The translations under genes were made by a program, and so were the position numbers. Under the pieces are notes generated by a model. It was not told the DNA's origin. It saw only the letters and a program-made list of their open reading frames with translations, and did not search any database. Below, in pieces: positions 45,856-52,820 of a stretch of 64,000 nt of DNA. Source of the stretch: Solibacillus sp. FSL W7-1464 (GTDB lineage: Bacteria; Bacillota; Bacilli; Bacillales_A; Planococcaceae); the NCBI RefSeq assembly GCF_038004425.1, contig NZ_JBBORC010000001.1, positions 2,023,001 through 2,087,000 on the forward strand. Reading direction: 5' to 3'. The first letter of the stretch is position 1; every line of letters begins with the position of its first letter.

Positions 45856-46236
45856 ATGGGTACCGGTTTTAAAGTTTCGTTAATTGCTGTTGCGGTTGAG
45901 ATGATAGTTTTATTTTCAATTTTGATTCCTTTTTTCAAGAAACATATTGTTAGGGAAAACAAGAAGATCAATTATGCTAAGACAACTATCTTTTTGCGCT
46001 GGAATGTATTTGATGCGGTTACTTTAATTCTAGCTGTGTACACAATCGTCTGTGTGCAAGCTCTTAACATATTACTTTCATTTGGCGAAACAATTGAAAA
46101 TTCCTATGTTCAGTTTTTTACTAACCAGGCGCAGGCATGGGTTATTGTAATGGTTGTCTATTTAGTCATGCGTATTTCAGCTGTACTAAAAAGTATTAAA
46201 GCCCGTTTTGGTGACATTTATGATGGCGAGCAATGA
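45856..46236 (+). CDS. Hypothetical membrane protein of the sigma-factor cluster
   Basis: 126 aa, three helices (SLIAVAVEMIVLFSILIPFF, DAVTLILAVYTIVCVQALNILL, AQAWVIVMVVYLVMRI). Unrecognised. The ATG at 45856 has GAGGGG eight bases upstream. It overlaps the sigma-factor gene by 17 nt, so the two are tightly co-expressed; a sensing or anti-sigma-related role is possible. Confidence 0.72.
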   Translation: MGTGFKVSLIAVAVEMIVLFSILIPFFKKHIVRENKKINYAKTTIFLRWNVFDAVTLILAVYTIVCVQALNILLSFGETIENSYVQFFTNQAQAWVIVMVVYLVMRISAVLKSIKARFGDIYDGEQ

Positions 46237-46759
46237 GGAACTGATGACCGCTTTTCAAATTGGCGATAAAGATGCATTGGCACAGCTTTACGCTCAATTG
46301 CATGAACCACTTTACTGTTTTTTGTACCGCTACACAAAGGATGAGCAACTGAGTGTTGATATTGTCCACGACAGCTTTGAATTGCTGCAAACAAAAAAGG
46401 ATCAGTATGACCAGCAACGAGGTAAGGTGAAGGCCTTCTTATTTCAGATTGCCTACCGTCTAATGATAAATAAGTTGAACAGACGTAAGCGATGGCAAAC
46501 ACTCATGCCGTTTCTTGTACCCATTCAGAAAAAGACACTGCAAGCTGAGGACACATTGGTCATTCAACAGGCGATTTCCAACTTGCCGGATAAACAGCGG
46601 GCAGTAATTTTGCTTGCATTCTATGAAGATTTACCGCAGGAAGACATCTCCTTAATTTTAGATATCCCGGTCGGAACGGTGAAATCACGGCTGCATCATG
46701 CTATAAAGACTTTAAAAGCTGAATTAAAGGAGGATTTCCACCATGAACGAGGAATTTAA
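46220..46759 (+). CDS. RNA polymerase sigma factor, ECF-like (sigma-70 family)
   Basis: 179 aa. Region 2 spans residues ~5-75 (MTAFQIGDKDALAQLYAQLHEPLYCFLYRYTKD, VHDSFELL, VKAFLFQIAYRLMINKLNRRKR) and region 4 residues ~105-170 (AISNLPDKQRAVILLAFYEDLPQEDISLILDIPVGTVKSRLHHAIKTLK), with no region 3. The ATG is set by GGTG six bases upstream. The next gene overlaps by 17 nt and may encode a short anti-sigma factor. Confidence 0.88.
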   Translation: MMASNEELMTAFQIGDKDALAQLYAQLHEPLYCFLYRYTKDEQLSVDIVHDSFELLQTKKDQYDQQRGKVKAFLFQIAYRLMINKLNRRKRWQTLMPFLVPIQKKTLQAEDTLVIQQAISNLPDKQRAVILLAFYEDLPQEDISLILDIPVGTVKSRLHHAIKTLKAELKEDFHHERGI

Positions 46760-46991
46760 TAAGGAAAAAGAGCTTTCCAATATGCTTGATTCTTATAAAT
46801 TTGACATACCCGTAACAAAACTTGCGCAAAAACAGTCCACTTTTCAGAGGTTCATTCGCTACCTAGGTTCTCCTTCAAAAGATCCTTTAGAAAATTGCAC
46901 GAATCAATCAAACGGGTATTTATTTTTCAATATTTTCCCTGTAGTTTGTGGTTTGTTTTTAGCAATCTTACAAGTATTTTTATTGAACTGA
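46743..46991 (+). CDS. Small single-helix membrane protein, possible anti-sigma factor
   Basis: 82 aa with a soluble N-terminal ~55 residues and one membrane helix at the C-terminus (FNIFPVVCGLFLAILQVFLL). AAAGGAGG nine bases before the ATG. The position, overlapping the sigma gene, and the topology fit an anti-sigma factor, but it is short and no ZAS zinc motif (HxxxCxxC) is visible. It may be degenerate or a different type of partner. Confidence 0.65.
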   Translation: MNEEFNKEKELSNMLDSYKFDIPVTKLAQKQSTFQRFIRYLGSPSKDPLENCTNQSNGYLFFNIFPVVCGLFLAILQVFLLN

Positions 46992-47103
46992 CGCTCCTGC
47001 GGGAATGATTAAAATGGTAAGCCGGGGAAATATTAATGAGAATTTGAATAAGGTGCGAACTGTTGTATTATCGACATTTTGCACTTTTTTTGATGCCAGC
47101 TTT

Positions 47104-47275
47104 TATTAGAAGAAATTTGTTTATTTTAGCACTTCTGCAGCTGATTTTAGAAAAGTCGGCATGTATATTAGCTGATTCGGACCTGATATTAGCATATCCC
47201 GCTTCTTTATTAGAAGAACCGCAATTTATTAGAAAATTTGCAGGTATATTAGCACATTTAAAATTTTATTAGAAA
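47104..47275. repeat. Helically phased TTATTAGAA/TTATTAGCA array B
   Basis: TTAG cores at 47106, 47126, 47147, 47168, 47189, 47210, 47229, 47249 and 47269: nine units with steps of 20, 21, 21, 21, 21, 19, 20 and 20 bp. Core variants are TTATTAGAA, TATATTAGCA and TTTTAGAA. Degenerate units may extend left to ~47065. The last unit (TTTAAAATTTTATTAGAAAA) is almost the same as the last unit of array A. A 69-codon open frame crosses the array but changes register with the repeats and has no Shine-Dalgarno. Confidence 0.8.
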
Positions 47276-47287
47276 ACCCTCACTCTA

Positions 47288-47331
47288 CAAAAAAAACTTG
47301 CTAAAAAGCTGCTCCACTTTTTTCGCAAGTT
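47288..47331 (-). terminator. Terminator of the SCO1-like gene
   Basis: Minus strand AACTTGC pairs with GCAAGTT over a 23-nt loop containing a further AAAAAGTGG/GCTTTTT pairing, followed by eight T. Confidence 0.75.
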
Positions 47332-47348
47332 AATCTATCATTTTACTA

Positions 47349-47960
47349 TTAATTTAGACGTTCGTCAATGAGCGCTTCCATATCACTTGCAATCGTTTCA
47401 TATGGAACACCATCTTCTCCTGTGCCATAACCTGAATAGTTTTTCACGGCGATTCCTTTTTCATCCACCAGGAAAAATGTATCGGCGTGGATCACTTGAT
47501 CGTCTCCTTCAATTGACTGGACAGGTGTTTTAAATGAGTTTCTGGCAAATTGTTCGATAAATTTCTGATCGTATCCTGTCAGCATATGCCATTTTGATTC
47601 GTCTACCGGTGTATGGCGCGATAAGTATTCTGTCAAACGCTCCGGTGTGTCGTAGTCCGGATCAATGGAAAACGCGACAATTTTATAATCTTCCAGCCCT
47701 TTTTTCTCCAGATGGTCCTGCACACGCGTCATATTCATCGTCATTGGCGAGCAGATCGTTGTACAGCTTGTGAAGATGAACATCGCCAGCCATGGTTCCC
47801 CTTTTAAACTTTCCAGTGTCACTTCATTGTTCCGATGGTCGGTCATTGTAAATCCACTGATTTCAAAGTTGGTCGTCGGTTTAAACTGATAATTGCTGCA
47901 TGCAGTAAGAACTGTTGCTGCCAAGAGCATAAGTGCGAATATTATTTTTTTCGTTTTCAT
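47349..47960 (-). CDS. SCO1/SenC/PrrC family copper chaperone lipoprotein
   Basis: 203-aa lipoprotein (lipobox LTAC, residues ~18-21) with a thioredoxin fold. The copper ligands are the pair in TSCTTICSPMTMN (CxxxC) and the His in DDQVIHADTFFLVDEKG. Needed for CuA assembly in cytochrome c oxidase in the family (B. subtilis YpmQ). The region fits with ccdA and ccdC nearby. Confidence 0.92.
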   Translation of the reverse strand: MKTKKIIFALMLLAATVLTACSNYQFKPTTNFEISGFTMTDHRNNEVTLESLKGEPWLAMFIFTSCTTICSPMTMNMTRVQDHLEKKGLEDYKIVAFSIDPDYDTPERLTEYLSRHTPVDESKWHMLTGYDQKFIEQFARNSFKTPVQSIEGDDQVIHADTFFLVDEKGIAVKNYSGYGTGEDGVPYETIASDMEALIDERLN

Positions 47961-48066
47961 TTCTCTCTCTCCACTCTTTGAACATTACTCTCATCTTACC
48001 CAATATTTAGTATATTCTCAATAGTTATCGGCAGAAAGTATGTGTGTCAACATTGTGAAGAATTAC

Positions 48067-48207
48067 TCATGTTCTGTCTGCAGGATGATGTAATGATACG
48101 AGTGCTGTATGAATTGCTTCAAGTTTTGTCTCTATCCGATACAGCAAATAAAAGGAGATAAAGATCGGAAACGTCACTTCCTGAAGAATGGCAATCCACT
48201 GGTCCAT
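48067..48207 (-). CDS. YvrJ family small protein
   Basis: 46 aa: MDQWIAILQEVTFPIFISFYLLYRIETKLEAIHTALVSL reads as the YvrJ family (one membrane helix followed by RIExKL). GGAGGG six bases before the ATG supports it. It follows DUF1659 and DUF2922 genes, the usual partners of YvrJ in Firmicutes. Function unknown. Confidence 0.88.
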   Translation of the reverse strand: MDQWIAILQEVTFPIFISFYLLYRIETKLEAIHTALVSLHHPADRT

Positions 48208-48231
48208 TAAAATCCCTCCCTCTATTCATTT

Positions 48232-48266
48232 AAAGAGACCGGAAAAGCATTACACTTTACCGGCCT
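48232..48266 (-). terminator. Weak hairpin between DUF2922 and yvrJ genes
   Basis: Minus strand GCCGGTAAAG with CTTTTCCGGT, followed by TCTCTTT. Possibly an attenuator that lowers yvrJ expression. Confidence 0.5.
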
Positions 48267-48273
48267 TGTACGA

Positions 48274-48495
48274 TTAGCTGTTCAGTTTAAATTCCGTTAC
48301 ATTACGTTCAACGATACTCGCAGACTTTTTTACATTGAACAAAAATCCGTCTTTCGAAAATACTTCCTGATCAATAATTGTCTGCATTGCTGCATTCACT
48401 TCAGCCTCCGTTAAATTCGGCTTCGGATCATTAATACTGATCGTCATCGTATTTCCTGCAATGTTGGCAAATGTTAATTGCAGAACTTGTGCCAT
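48274..48495 (-). CDS. DUF2922 family protein
   Basis: 73 aa; LQLTFANIAGNTMTISINDPKPNLTEAEVNAAMQTIIDQ followed by a short strand-rich tail matches DUF2922. GGAGGTGA lies before the ATG. Second in the DUF1659-DUF2922-YvrJ unit. Function unknown. Confidence 0.88.
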   Translation of the reverse strand: MAQVLQLTFANIAGNTMTISINDPKPNLTEAEVNAAMQTIIDQEVFSKDGFLFNVKKSASIVERNVTEFKLNS

Positions 48496-48526
48496 ACGCT
48501 CACCTCCATTCTTTTATTGAATCCGG

Positions 48527-48745
48527 TTAACCTGTAATCAGTTCTTTCTGCGTTTTCACAGATTCGATATAATCGTGATCTGTTAAGCCGACGATGGTTG
48601 TTCCTACTGTGTACAGCTGTTCGGCAGTAGCATATCTTTCCACGTTACGGAATGTTGAACTTTTAATAATCGGCTCATTAAATTCATCCATGCCTGTCTG
48701 ATAAAATACTGTCAACGTTGCATTTAAAAATCCGAATTCGTTCAT
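48527..48745 (-). CDS. DUF1659 family protein
   Basis: 72 aa; FLNATLTVFYQTGMDEFNEPIIKSSTFRNV matches DUF1659. The ATG at 48745 follows AAGGAGG by eight bases; a GTG three codons upstream overlaps the Shine-Dalgarno sequence. First of the conserved three-gene unit. Function unknown. Confidence 0.88.
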   Translation of the reverse strand: MNEFGFLNATLTVFYQTGMDEFNEPIIKSSTFRNVERYATAEQLYTVGTTIVGLTDHDYIESVKTQKELITG

Positions 48746-48908
48746 GTTTCTCACCTCCTTGCCCTATATATGTCATGAATTACCGGAAAAAGGGACAATG
48801 ACGATGAAAAAATTTACAAAACCTTATATAATAGACAATAATGAGGTTTATCCCCAATAGTTTAGTAGAAGAATTTCGTAGACAATATTAAGTAATGAGG
48901 TGAACATT

Positions 48909-49343
48909 GTGGGCTTAGATGGCTGGTTTTTATGGTTTATTTTATTTTGGGTAGTAGTATTGATCTCGCTTATGGGAATCGGCGGCTTTTTCATGTTCCG
49001 CAAGTTTTTGAAGGCAATGCCGAAACAGGACGGAAAATCGGATTTAGACTGGCAGAACATATACTTAGATAAAACGATTCACCTTTGGGGTGAAGAGGAA
49101 AAAAAATTACTTACCGAGCTTGTCGATCCTGTGCCAGAGCTATTCCGTCAAGTCGCAAAAGAAAAGATTGCCGGTAAAATCGGTGAAATTGCACTAGACG
49201 AGCATGCCTCAAAAATCGACTTGGACCTAATCATTCGCGGCTATATTATTGCTTCGCCCAAACGCGATCATAAGTTTTTACGTAAAAAACTCAATGAAAT
49301 GAAAATTGATACGACGAACTATGACCACTTATTTGAAGCATAG
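48909..49343 (+). CDS. DUF2621 family protein (YneK-like)
   Basis: 144 aa: one N-terminal membrane helix (residues ~4-28) and a soluble helical domain (LDWQNIYLDKTIHLWGEEEKKLLTELVDPVPELFRQVAKEKIAGKIGEIAL across residues 45-95). Resembles B. subtilis YneK, which lies beside ccdA and yneJ there, just as here. GTG start at 48909 with GAGGTG six bases upstream. Function unknown. Confidence 0.82.
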   Translation: MGLDGWFLWFILFWVVVLISLMGIGGFFMFRKFLKAMPKQDGKSDLDWQNIYLDKTIHLWGEEEKKLLTELVDPVPELFRQVAKEKIAGKIGEIALDEHASKIDLDLIIRGYIIASPKRDHKFLRKKLNEMKIDTTNYDHLFEA

Positions 49344-49349
49344 GAACAA

Positions 49350-49525
49350 AAGCGCTAAAGCGCCCGTTCAACTCCGAGGGGGCATAACGCCACGTCCTTG
49401 TGGCATGCCCCCAATGACTCACATCGTGTGAGCCGCAAGACTTGGAAGGCCCGTCGCAAAAGTAAACGGTTCACCACTTTTGCACGAAGGGACTGAAATG
49501 ACCGAGGAGTTGGCGCTTTAGCCTG
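49350..49525. repeat. Dispersed-type intergenic element with branched folding potential
   Basis: The ends pair (GCTAAAGCGC at 49354-49363 with GCGCTTTAGC at 49513-49522), then CAACTCC (49369-49375) with GGAGTTG (49506-49512). Inside are at least three arms: GGGGGCAT/ATGCCCCC with inner GCCAC/GTGGC (49378-49412), GACTCACA/TGTGAG (49416-49432), and GCAAAAGT/ACTTTTGC (49456-49483). It lacks coding character. The GACCGAGGAG...GGCGCTT ending is typical of interspersed elements in Bacillaceae genomes. Confidence 0.65.
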
Positions 49526-49588
49526 GACGTGGACAAAAATTTAGTTTCATGTTATCCACAGCGCGATAGTATATAATTTCCTTCACAG

Positions 49589-49636
49589 AAAAAAAGACTG
49601 TCTTTAAAAGTATATAACTTTTAGAGACAGTCTTTT
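49589..49636 (-). terminator. Terminator of ccdC
   Basis: A 19-bp stem (AAAGACTGTC side at 49617-49635 with its partner at 49593-49611, one mismatch) and a T tract on the minus strand. Confidence 0.9.
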
Positions 49637-50131
49637 CTATGCGGCAATATGCGATTTTTCAAGCTTCTTATATTTGATAAGCATACCGATTCGCCACGGC
49701 AAAATCATCGAGAACGCCAGGATGAAAAACATGCCTGCCAGTTCGCCTACATCAAATGTTTCGGCAAATAATAATTTTAAAATAATACGTAATACTAGTA
49801 ATCCCACTAATATGAATGGAAATGCTTTAGATTGCTTCATATAAATTGCGCCGTCTCGCACTTCAAATTTCGACGTTAAGATTAATACAGATGAAAATAA
49901 CAAGCCGAGTGCGGCCGCTTCTACTATTTGAATTGGCGCTACACGAAACTCCTCAAAAATAAACATCAGAGCACCTGTTGACATCGCAAAAGGCGGGATG
50001 AGTATTTTTTTTGTGGATACCGGCTTTTTTTGTGCACGCAGTCTTATGAACATTACGAAGGAGCCCATAATGATTGCCATAATCGTCGAACCAATTAATA
50101 AATAGTGAGAAGGTATACTGTCAAACATCAT
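49637..50131 (-). CDS. ccdC: CcdC-like membrane protein (cytochrome c biogenesis associated)
   Basis: 164 aa with four to five helices and the pattern IPPFAMSTGALMFIFEEFRV, DGAIYMKQSKAFPFILVGLLVLRIILK of the CcdC/YneJ family (DUF1453). Named from its place in the B. subtilis ccdA-yneI-ccdC-yneK locus. Its biochemical role is not known. Either of two adjacent ATGs may be used. Confidence 0.85.
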   Translation of the reverse strand: MMFDSIPSHYLLIGSTIMAIIMGSFVMFIRLRAQKKPVSTKKILIPPFAMSTGALMFIFEEFRVAPIQIVEAAALGLLFSSVLILTSKFEVRDGAIYMKQSKAFPFILVGLLVLRIILKLLFAETFDVGELAGMFFILAFSMILPWRIGMLIKYKKLEKSHIAA

Positions 50132-50252
50132 ATTCCTCCTCTTGCATGGACAAATGTAAAGCTAATGGAAACACAGCCATTCATTGAATCATGCATACTT
50201 TCACTTATGTTACTTTCCTTAGTATAGCATGGTCTTAATAGGCAGGGAACTG

Positions 50253-50963
50253 TTAGAATCCTTTAAAACCATCGAAAATCGGCAACAGAAGATTAATAAT
50301 GTATGTCAATCCGTCAAAGAACAATAAAATGCCGACAGCTATCATAATATAGCCGCCCACTACGATGATTTTCTGGCTATGCGTACGAATCCAGTTCATG
50401 CGTGAGATGAAGAATGACAATGTAAAGAATGGAATCGCAAACCCTAAATAGTAAGCGAGCATATACCACATTGCCGAATCGGGGTTCGTTCCGCCAAGCG
50501 TGATAATCGCTGCCAGTATCGGACCTGTACAAGGTGTCCAGCCCGCCGCAAAGGCAAGACCGATCAGCACCGAACCGAAATAGCCGGATGGTCGGTTTTT
50601 GAACTGGAACTTGCGGTCTTTCATCAAGAAGTCAACCTGCAAAAGACCGACAATCATTAAACCGAATGCGACAATTAAAATAGCGCCGACTTGACGCAGT
50701 AAATCCTGGTACTGGAAAAAGAAATCTTTCGCTAACGATGTTCCAAATCCGATCGCGATAAATATAATCGAAAACCCGAGCAGGAAAAATAAAGTATGTA
50801 AAATTGCGCGTTTTTGCATCATCCCTTTTTCAGTTTTCAGCTCATCGAGTGTCATCCCGGTTATGTAGGACAAAAATGCAGGATAGAGCGGTAGCGTACA
50901 TGGTGAAATAAAACTTAAAAACCCGGCACCGAACGCTAAAAGGACATTTAAATCTGTATTCAT
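50253..50963 (-). CDS. ccdA: Thiol-disulfide transporter for cytochrome c maturation
   Basis: 236-aa DsbD-beta-like membrane protein with six helices. The redox cysteines are in [20 protein letters not shown] and [15 protein letters not shown]. It passes electrons from cytoplasmic thioredoxin to extracytoplasmic thiol proteins such as ResA. A yneI-type response regulator gene, present between ccdA and yneJ in B. subtilis, is absent; a ~120-nt gap lies in its place. Confidence 0.95.
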   Translation of the reverse strand: MNTDLNVLLAFGAGFLSFISPCTLPLYPAFLSYITGMTLDELKTEKGMMQKRAILHTLFFLLGFSIIFIAIGFGTSLAKDFFFQYQDLLRQVGAILIVAFGLMIVGLLQVDFLMKDRKFQFKNRPSGYFGSVLIGLAFAAGWTPCTGPILAAIITLGGTNPDSAMWYMLAYYLGFAIPFFTLSFFISRMNWIRTHSQKIIVVGGYIMIAVGILLFFDGLTYIINLLLPIFDGFKGF

Positions 50964-51082
50964 GCTGCTTCATTCTCCTTAACATTGATACCTTCATCGT
51001 ACCAAATTTCCCCATACATTACTTGCTTTTTTAAATGAATATTTTTTGACAGTGTGTTGTGGTAGAGTGGAAGAGATATTAT

Positions 51083-51128
51083 GCAAAAGTGCCGCGCTAA
51101 TAGGTAAAGGAATGAGCGACACTTTCGC
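51083..51128. other. Long imperfect hairpin upstream of ccdA
   Basis: GCAAAAGTG-CCG-CGCT (51083-51098) pairs with AGCG-A-CACTTTCGC (51115-51128) around a 16-nt loop. No T tract follows on either strand. It lies in the 190-nt spacer between ccdA and the 125-aa membrane gene. It may be an mRNA element; the role is unknown. Confidence 0.4.
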
Positions 51129-51154
51129 ACACAGGGGTAAGAAGAGTGTTTTTA

Positions 51155-51532
51155 TTACCTGATCATATCAATAAGAAACAGACTGGAATAAATAACTGAG
51201 GTAAATAAGATCACGATTGAAATCGTAATGAGTTGGAATTTTAGCGACCAGCGCCATACACATTCCTTAGGATAGCTTTTTTTCCATCGAAGAGCTGCTT
51301 TAAAGTTAATAAACCAGCAATGCAATGTGACAAAGATGGAAGGTATCGTATACAGAGCAATCAGCAGTAAAGATTGCTGGAATACATTTGTCGTATATTT
51401 ACCGTAATTAATCATGAAGTACGGTAGTACAAACCAGAATACGGATGTAAACACTAATACGACAGCGGCCAAAAAATGCAGCCATTTATATTCGCTGTGT
51501 GTTTGTCTGTAATGTTTTAATGCTGCCTGCAT
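51155..51532 (-). CDS. Hypothetical membrane protein, three helices
   Basis: 125 aa with helices at about residues 18-40, 52-75 and 98-122 and a conserved-looking basic middle (NFKAALRWKKSYPKECVWRWSLKF). Unrecognised. The ATG at 51532 has AGGTG six bases upstream. Confidence 0.7.
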   Translation of the reverse strand: MQAALKHYRQTHSEYKWLHFLAAVVLVFTSVFWFVLPYFMINYGKYTTNVFQQSLLLIALYTIPSIFVTLHCWFINFKAALRWKKSYPKECVWRWSLKFQLITISIVILFTSVIYSSLFLIDMIR

Positions 51533-51605
51533 GATCATCACCTACTTTTTTCACTTACTATTCCCGCTTTTTGTCGAAAATGAAACCGGAAAAATATAGT
51601 AAAAT

Positions 51606-51640
51606 GAAAAATTCCGCCTTTATGTTGTTAGATGAAAGGC
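51606..51640 (-). terminator. Weak terminator of the GIY-YIG-like gene
   Basis: Minus strand GCCTTT-N13-AAAGGC followed by GGAATTTTT. The stem is short. Confidence 0.45.
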
Positions 51641-51648
51641 AGCTCTTA

Positions 51649-52278
51649 TTATAAGGATGACGTTAATTCGAAAACTTCTCTGTTGGACCGTATATTCCAC
51701 TCAGGTTCGAAGCGTTTTACAATTGCATTCTTCAGTTTATTCATCGCTTTCTCATTCTCCATCGGATAGATTGCAAAATGCACATCACTTGCCGGCAAAA
51801 GCTGGGTTATTTTTGCGTTAACATGGCAATGGGTAGACGTTCCATCCCGATAGCAGCCTTTTGCATATATATTGCCGATATGCTGGTTAAATCGCTCTTT
51901 AAATGTTCTTGCACAAACACCGCAAAACTTCAGTTCATTGTTTGCAATGACCGTATAAACGCCTCGCTGTTTCAATAATTCCTCATCCCCACTGACGACA
52001 AAGCGCGAATATACCAAGTCCCCATAATTATTTAAAAACTGTCTATACAAATAGTTCCCTTCATTTTTCAGCACTTTTAATGCGGCTCCTGCCGGCATGT
52101 CTACTAGGTGTGAATGTTCGTTGATGAGGTCTTTTAAATGCTCGTATTTCTTTTGTTCCGTAAGTTCTCCAAGCGTTCTTTTATCAAATCTCTCAAATAA
52201 GTCGGCTATTCCCTGTTCTAGTACACTTATCTCTACTTCAGTGAATTCTATTTCTTCTTCATTTATTTGGATAAACAT
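51649..52278 (-). CDS. GIY-YIG nuclease-like protein
   Basis: 209 aa. An acidic helical N-terminal region (residues ~1-95) is followed by a GIY-YIG-like module: GVYTVIANNELKFCG in place of GIY...YIG, then TFKERFNQHIG with the conserved Arg, a Cys/His-containing insert (GCYRDGTSTHCHVNAKI) and a late Glu (FEPEWNIRSN). The key Arg and Glu are kept, so it may be an active nuclease, although the second motif is altered. Start set by GGGG upstream of adjacent ATGs. Monocistronic; substrate unknown. Confidence 0.7.
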   Translation of the reverse strand: MFIQINEEEIEFTEVEISVLEQGIADLFERFDKRTLGELTEQKKYEHLKDLINEHSHLVDMPAGAALKVLKNEGNYLYRQFLNNYGDLVYSRFVVSGDEELLKQRGVYTVIANNELKFCGVCARTFKERFNQHIGNIYAKGCYRDGTSTHCHVNAKITQLLPASDVHFAIYPMENEKAMNKLKNAIVKRFEPEWNIRSNREVFELTSSL

Positions 52279-52468
52279 CATTATTCCCCTTTCTGCAAGT
52301 CCCCTTTCTACATACATTTCGATATAAATCGGCAAAATCCCTCTTAATCTACGAGAATTCTGTATTAGTACACAACTAAGGCAATTGAATCATTGAGATT
52401 TCTTTATCTCTAAACTATCATTTAAATTAGTAAAATCAATCAAGCTTGGAGAAAGAAGTGAGTGCTCT

Positions 52469-52816
52469 TTGGACATCAAACAACTTAACGAACAACTTTA
52501 TAAAAACAGACCACAAGTCGGATCAGCCAGCCATTGCGATTGCAAGGAATGCTTGTTTTATGCGGAAAAAATTATGCTAAATGAGTTTGTAGTAAATTTT
52601 CTAAACGAGAGAGGACTTCATCCATTAAAAGCCGACGAAGTTTGGTGCTATAAAGAGGAAGACGGTTTTAAATACTATTTGGTAGATTTCTTCGAGGTAG
52701 TCGCAATGAAGGAACAACACTTTGATTTGGACAATGGAAAATTGATCATAGCTTCAAACCCTTTCGCTGAAATCGGACAATATAAACATGCATTAACGAT
52801 CGATCTAAAGTTATGA
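52469..52816 (+). CDS. Hypothetical cysteine-motif protein
   Basis: 115 aa, probably starting at the TTG at 52469 with a modest Shine-Dalgarno (AAGTGAG). The N-terminal CDCKEC motif in ASHCDCKECLFYAEKI may bind metal. The rest is a compact alpha/beta domain (VVNFLNERGLHPLKADEVWCYKEEDGFKYYLVDFFEV). Small proteins with this CxCxxC start occur in Firmicute genomes next to polymorphic-toxin or immunity genes, but I cannot name the family. Confidence 0.6.
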   Translation: MDIKQLNEQLYKNRPQVGSASHCDCKECLFYAEKIMLNEFVVNFLNERGLHPLKADEVWCYKEEDGFKYYLVDFFEVVAMKEQHFDLDNGKLIIASNPFAEIGQYKHALTIDLKL

Positions 52817-52820
52817 AAAA

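Noticed and set aside
46743-46991. Calling the 82-aa protein a definite anti-sigma factor
   Set aside because: Position and topology fit, but no zinc-binding anti-sigma motif or known family is visible, so it is reported only as a possibility.
47063-47272. A 69-codon open frame running through array B with leucine/isoleucine-rich repeats
   Set aside because: The repeat steps are 19-21 bp, so units change frame. There is no Shine-Dalgarno site, and array A has no comparable frame. It is best explained as a by-product of the AT-rich array.
51030-51130. A riboswitch or small RNA with a TTGACA element at 51047-51052
   Set aside because: No -10 element at suitable spacing and no match to a known riboswitch core. 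Only the hairpin is reported.
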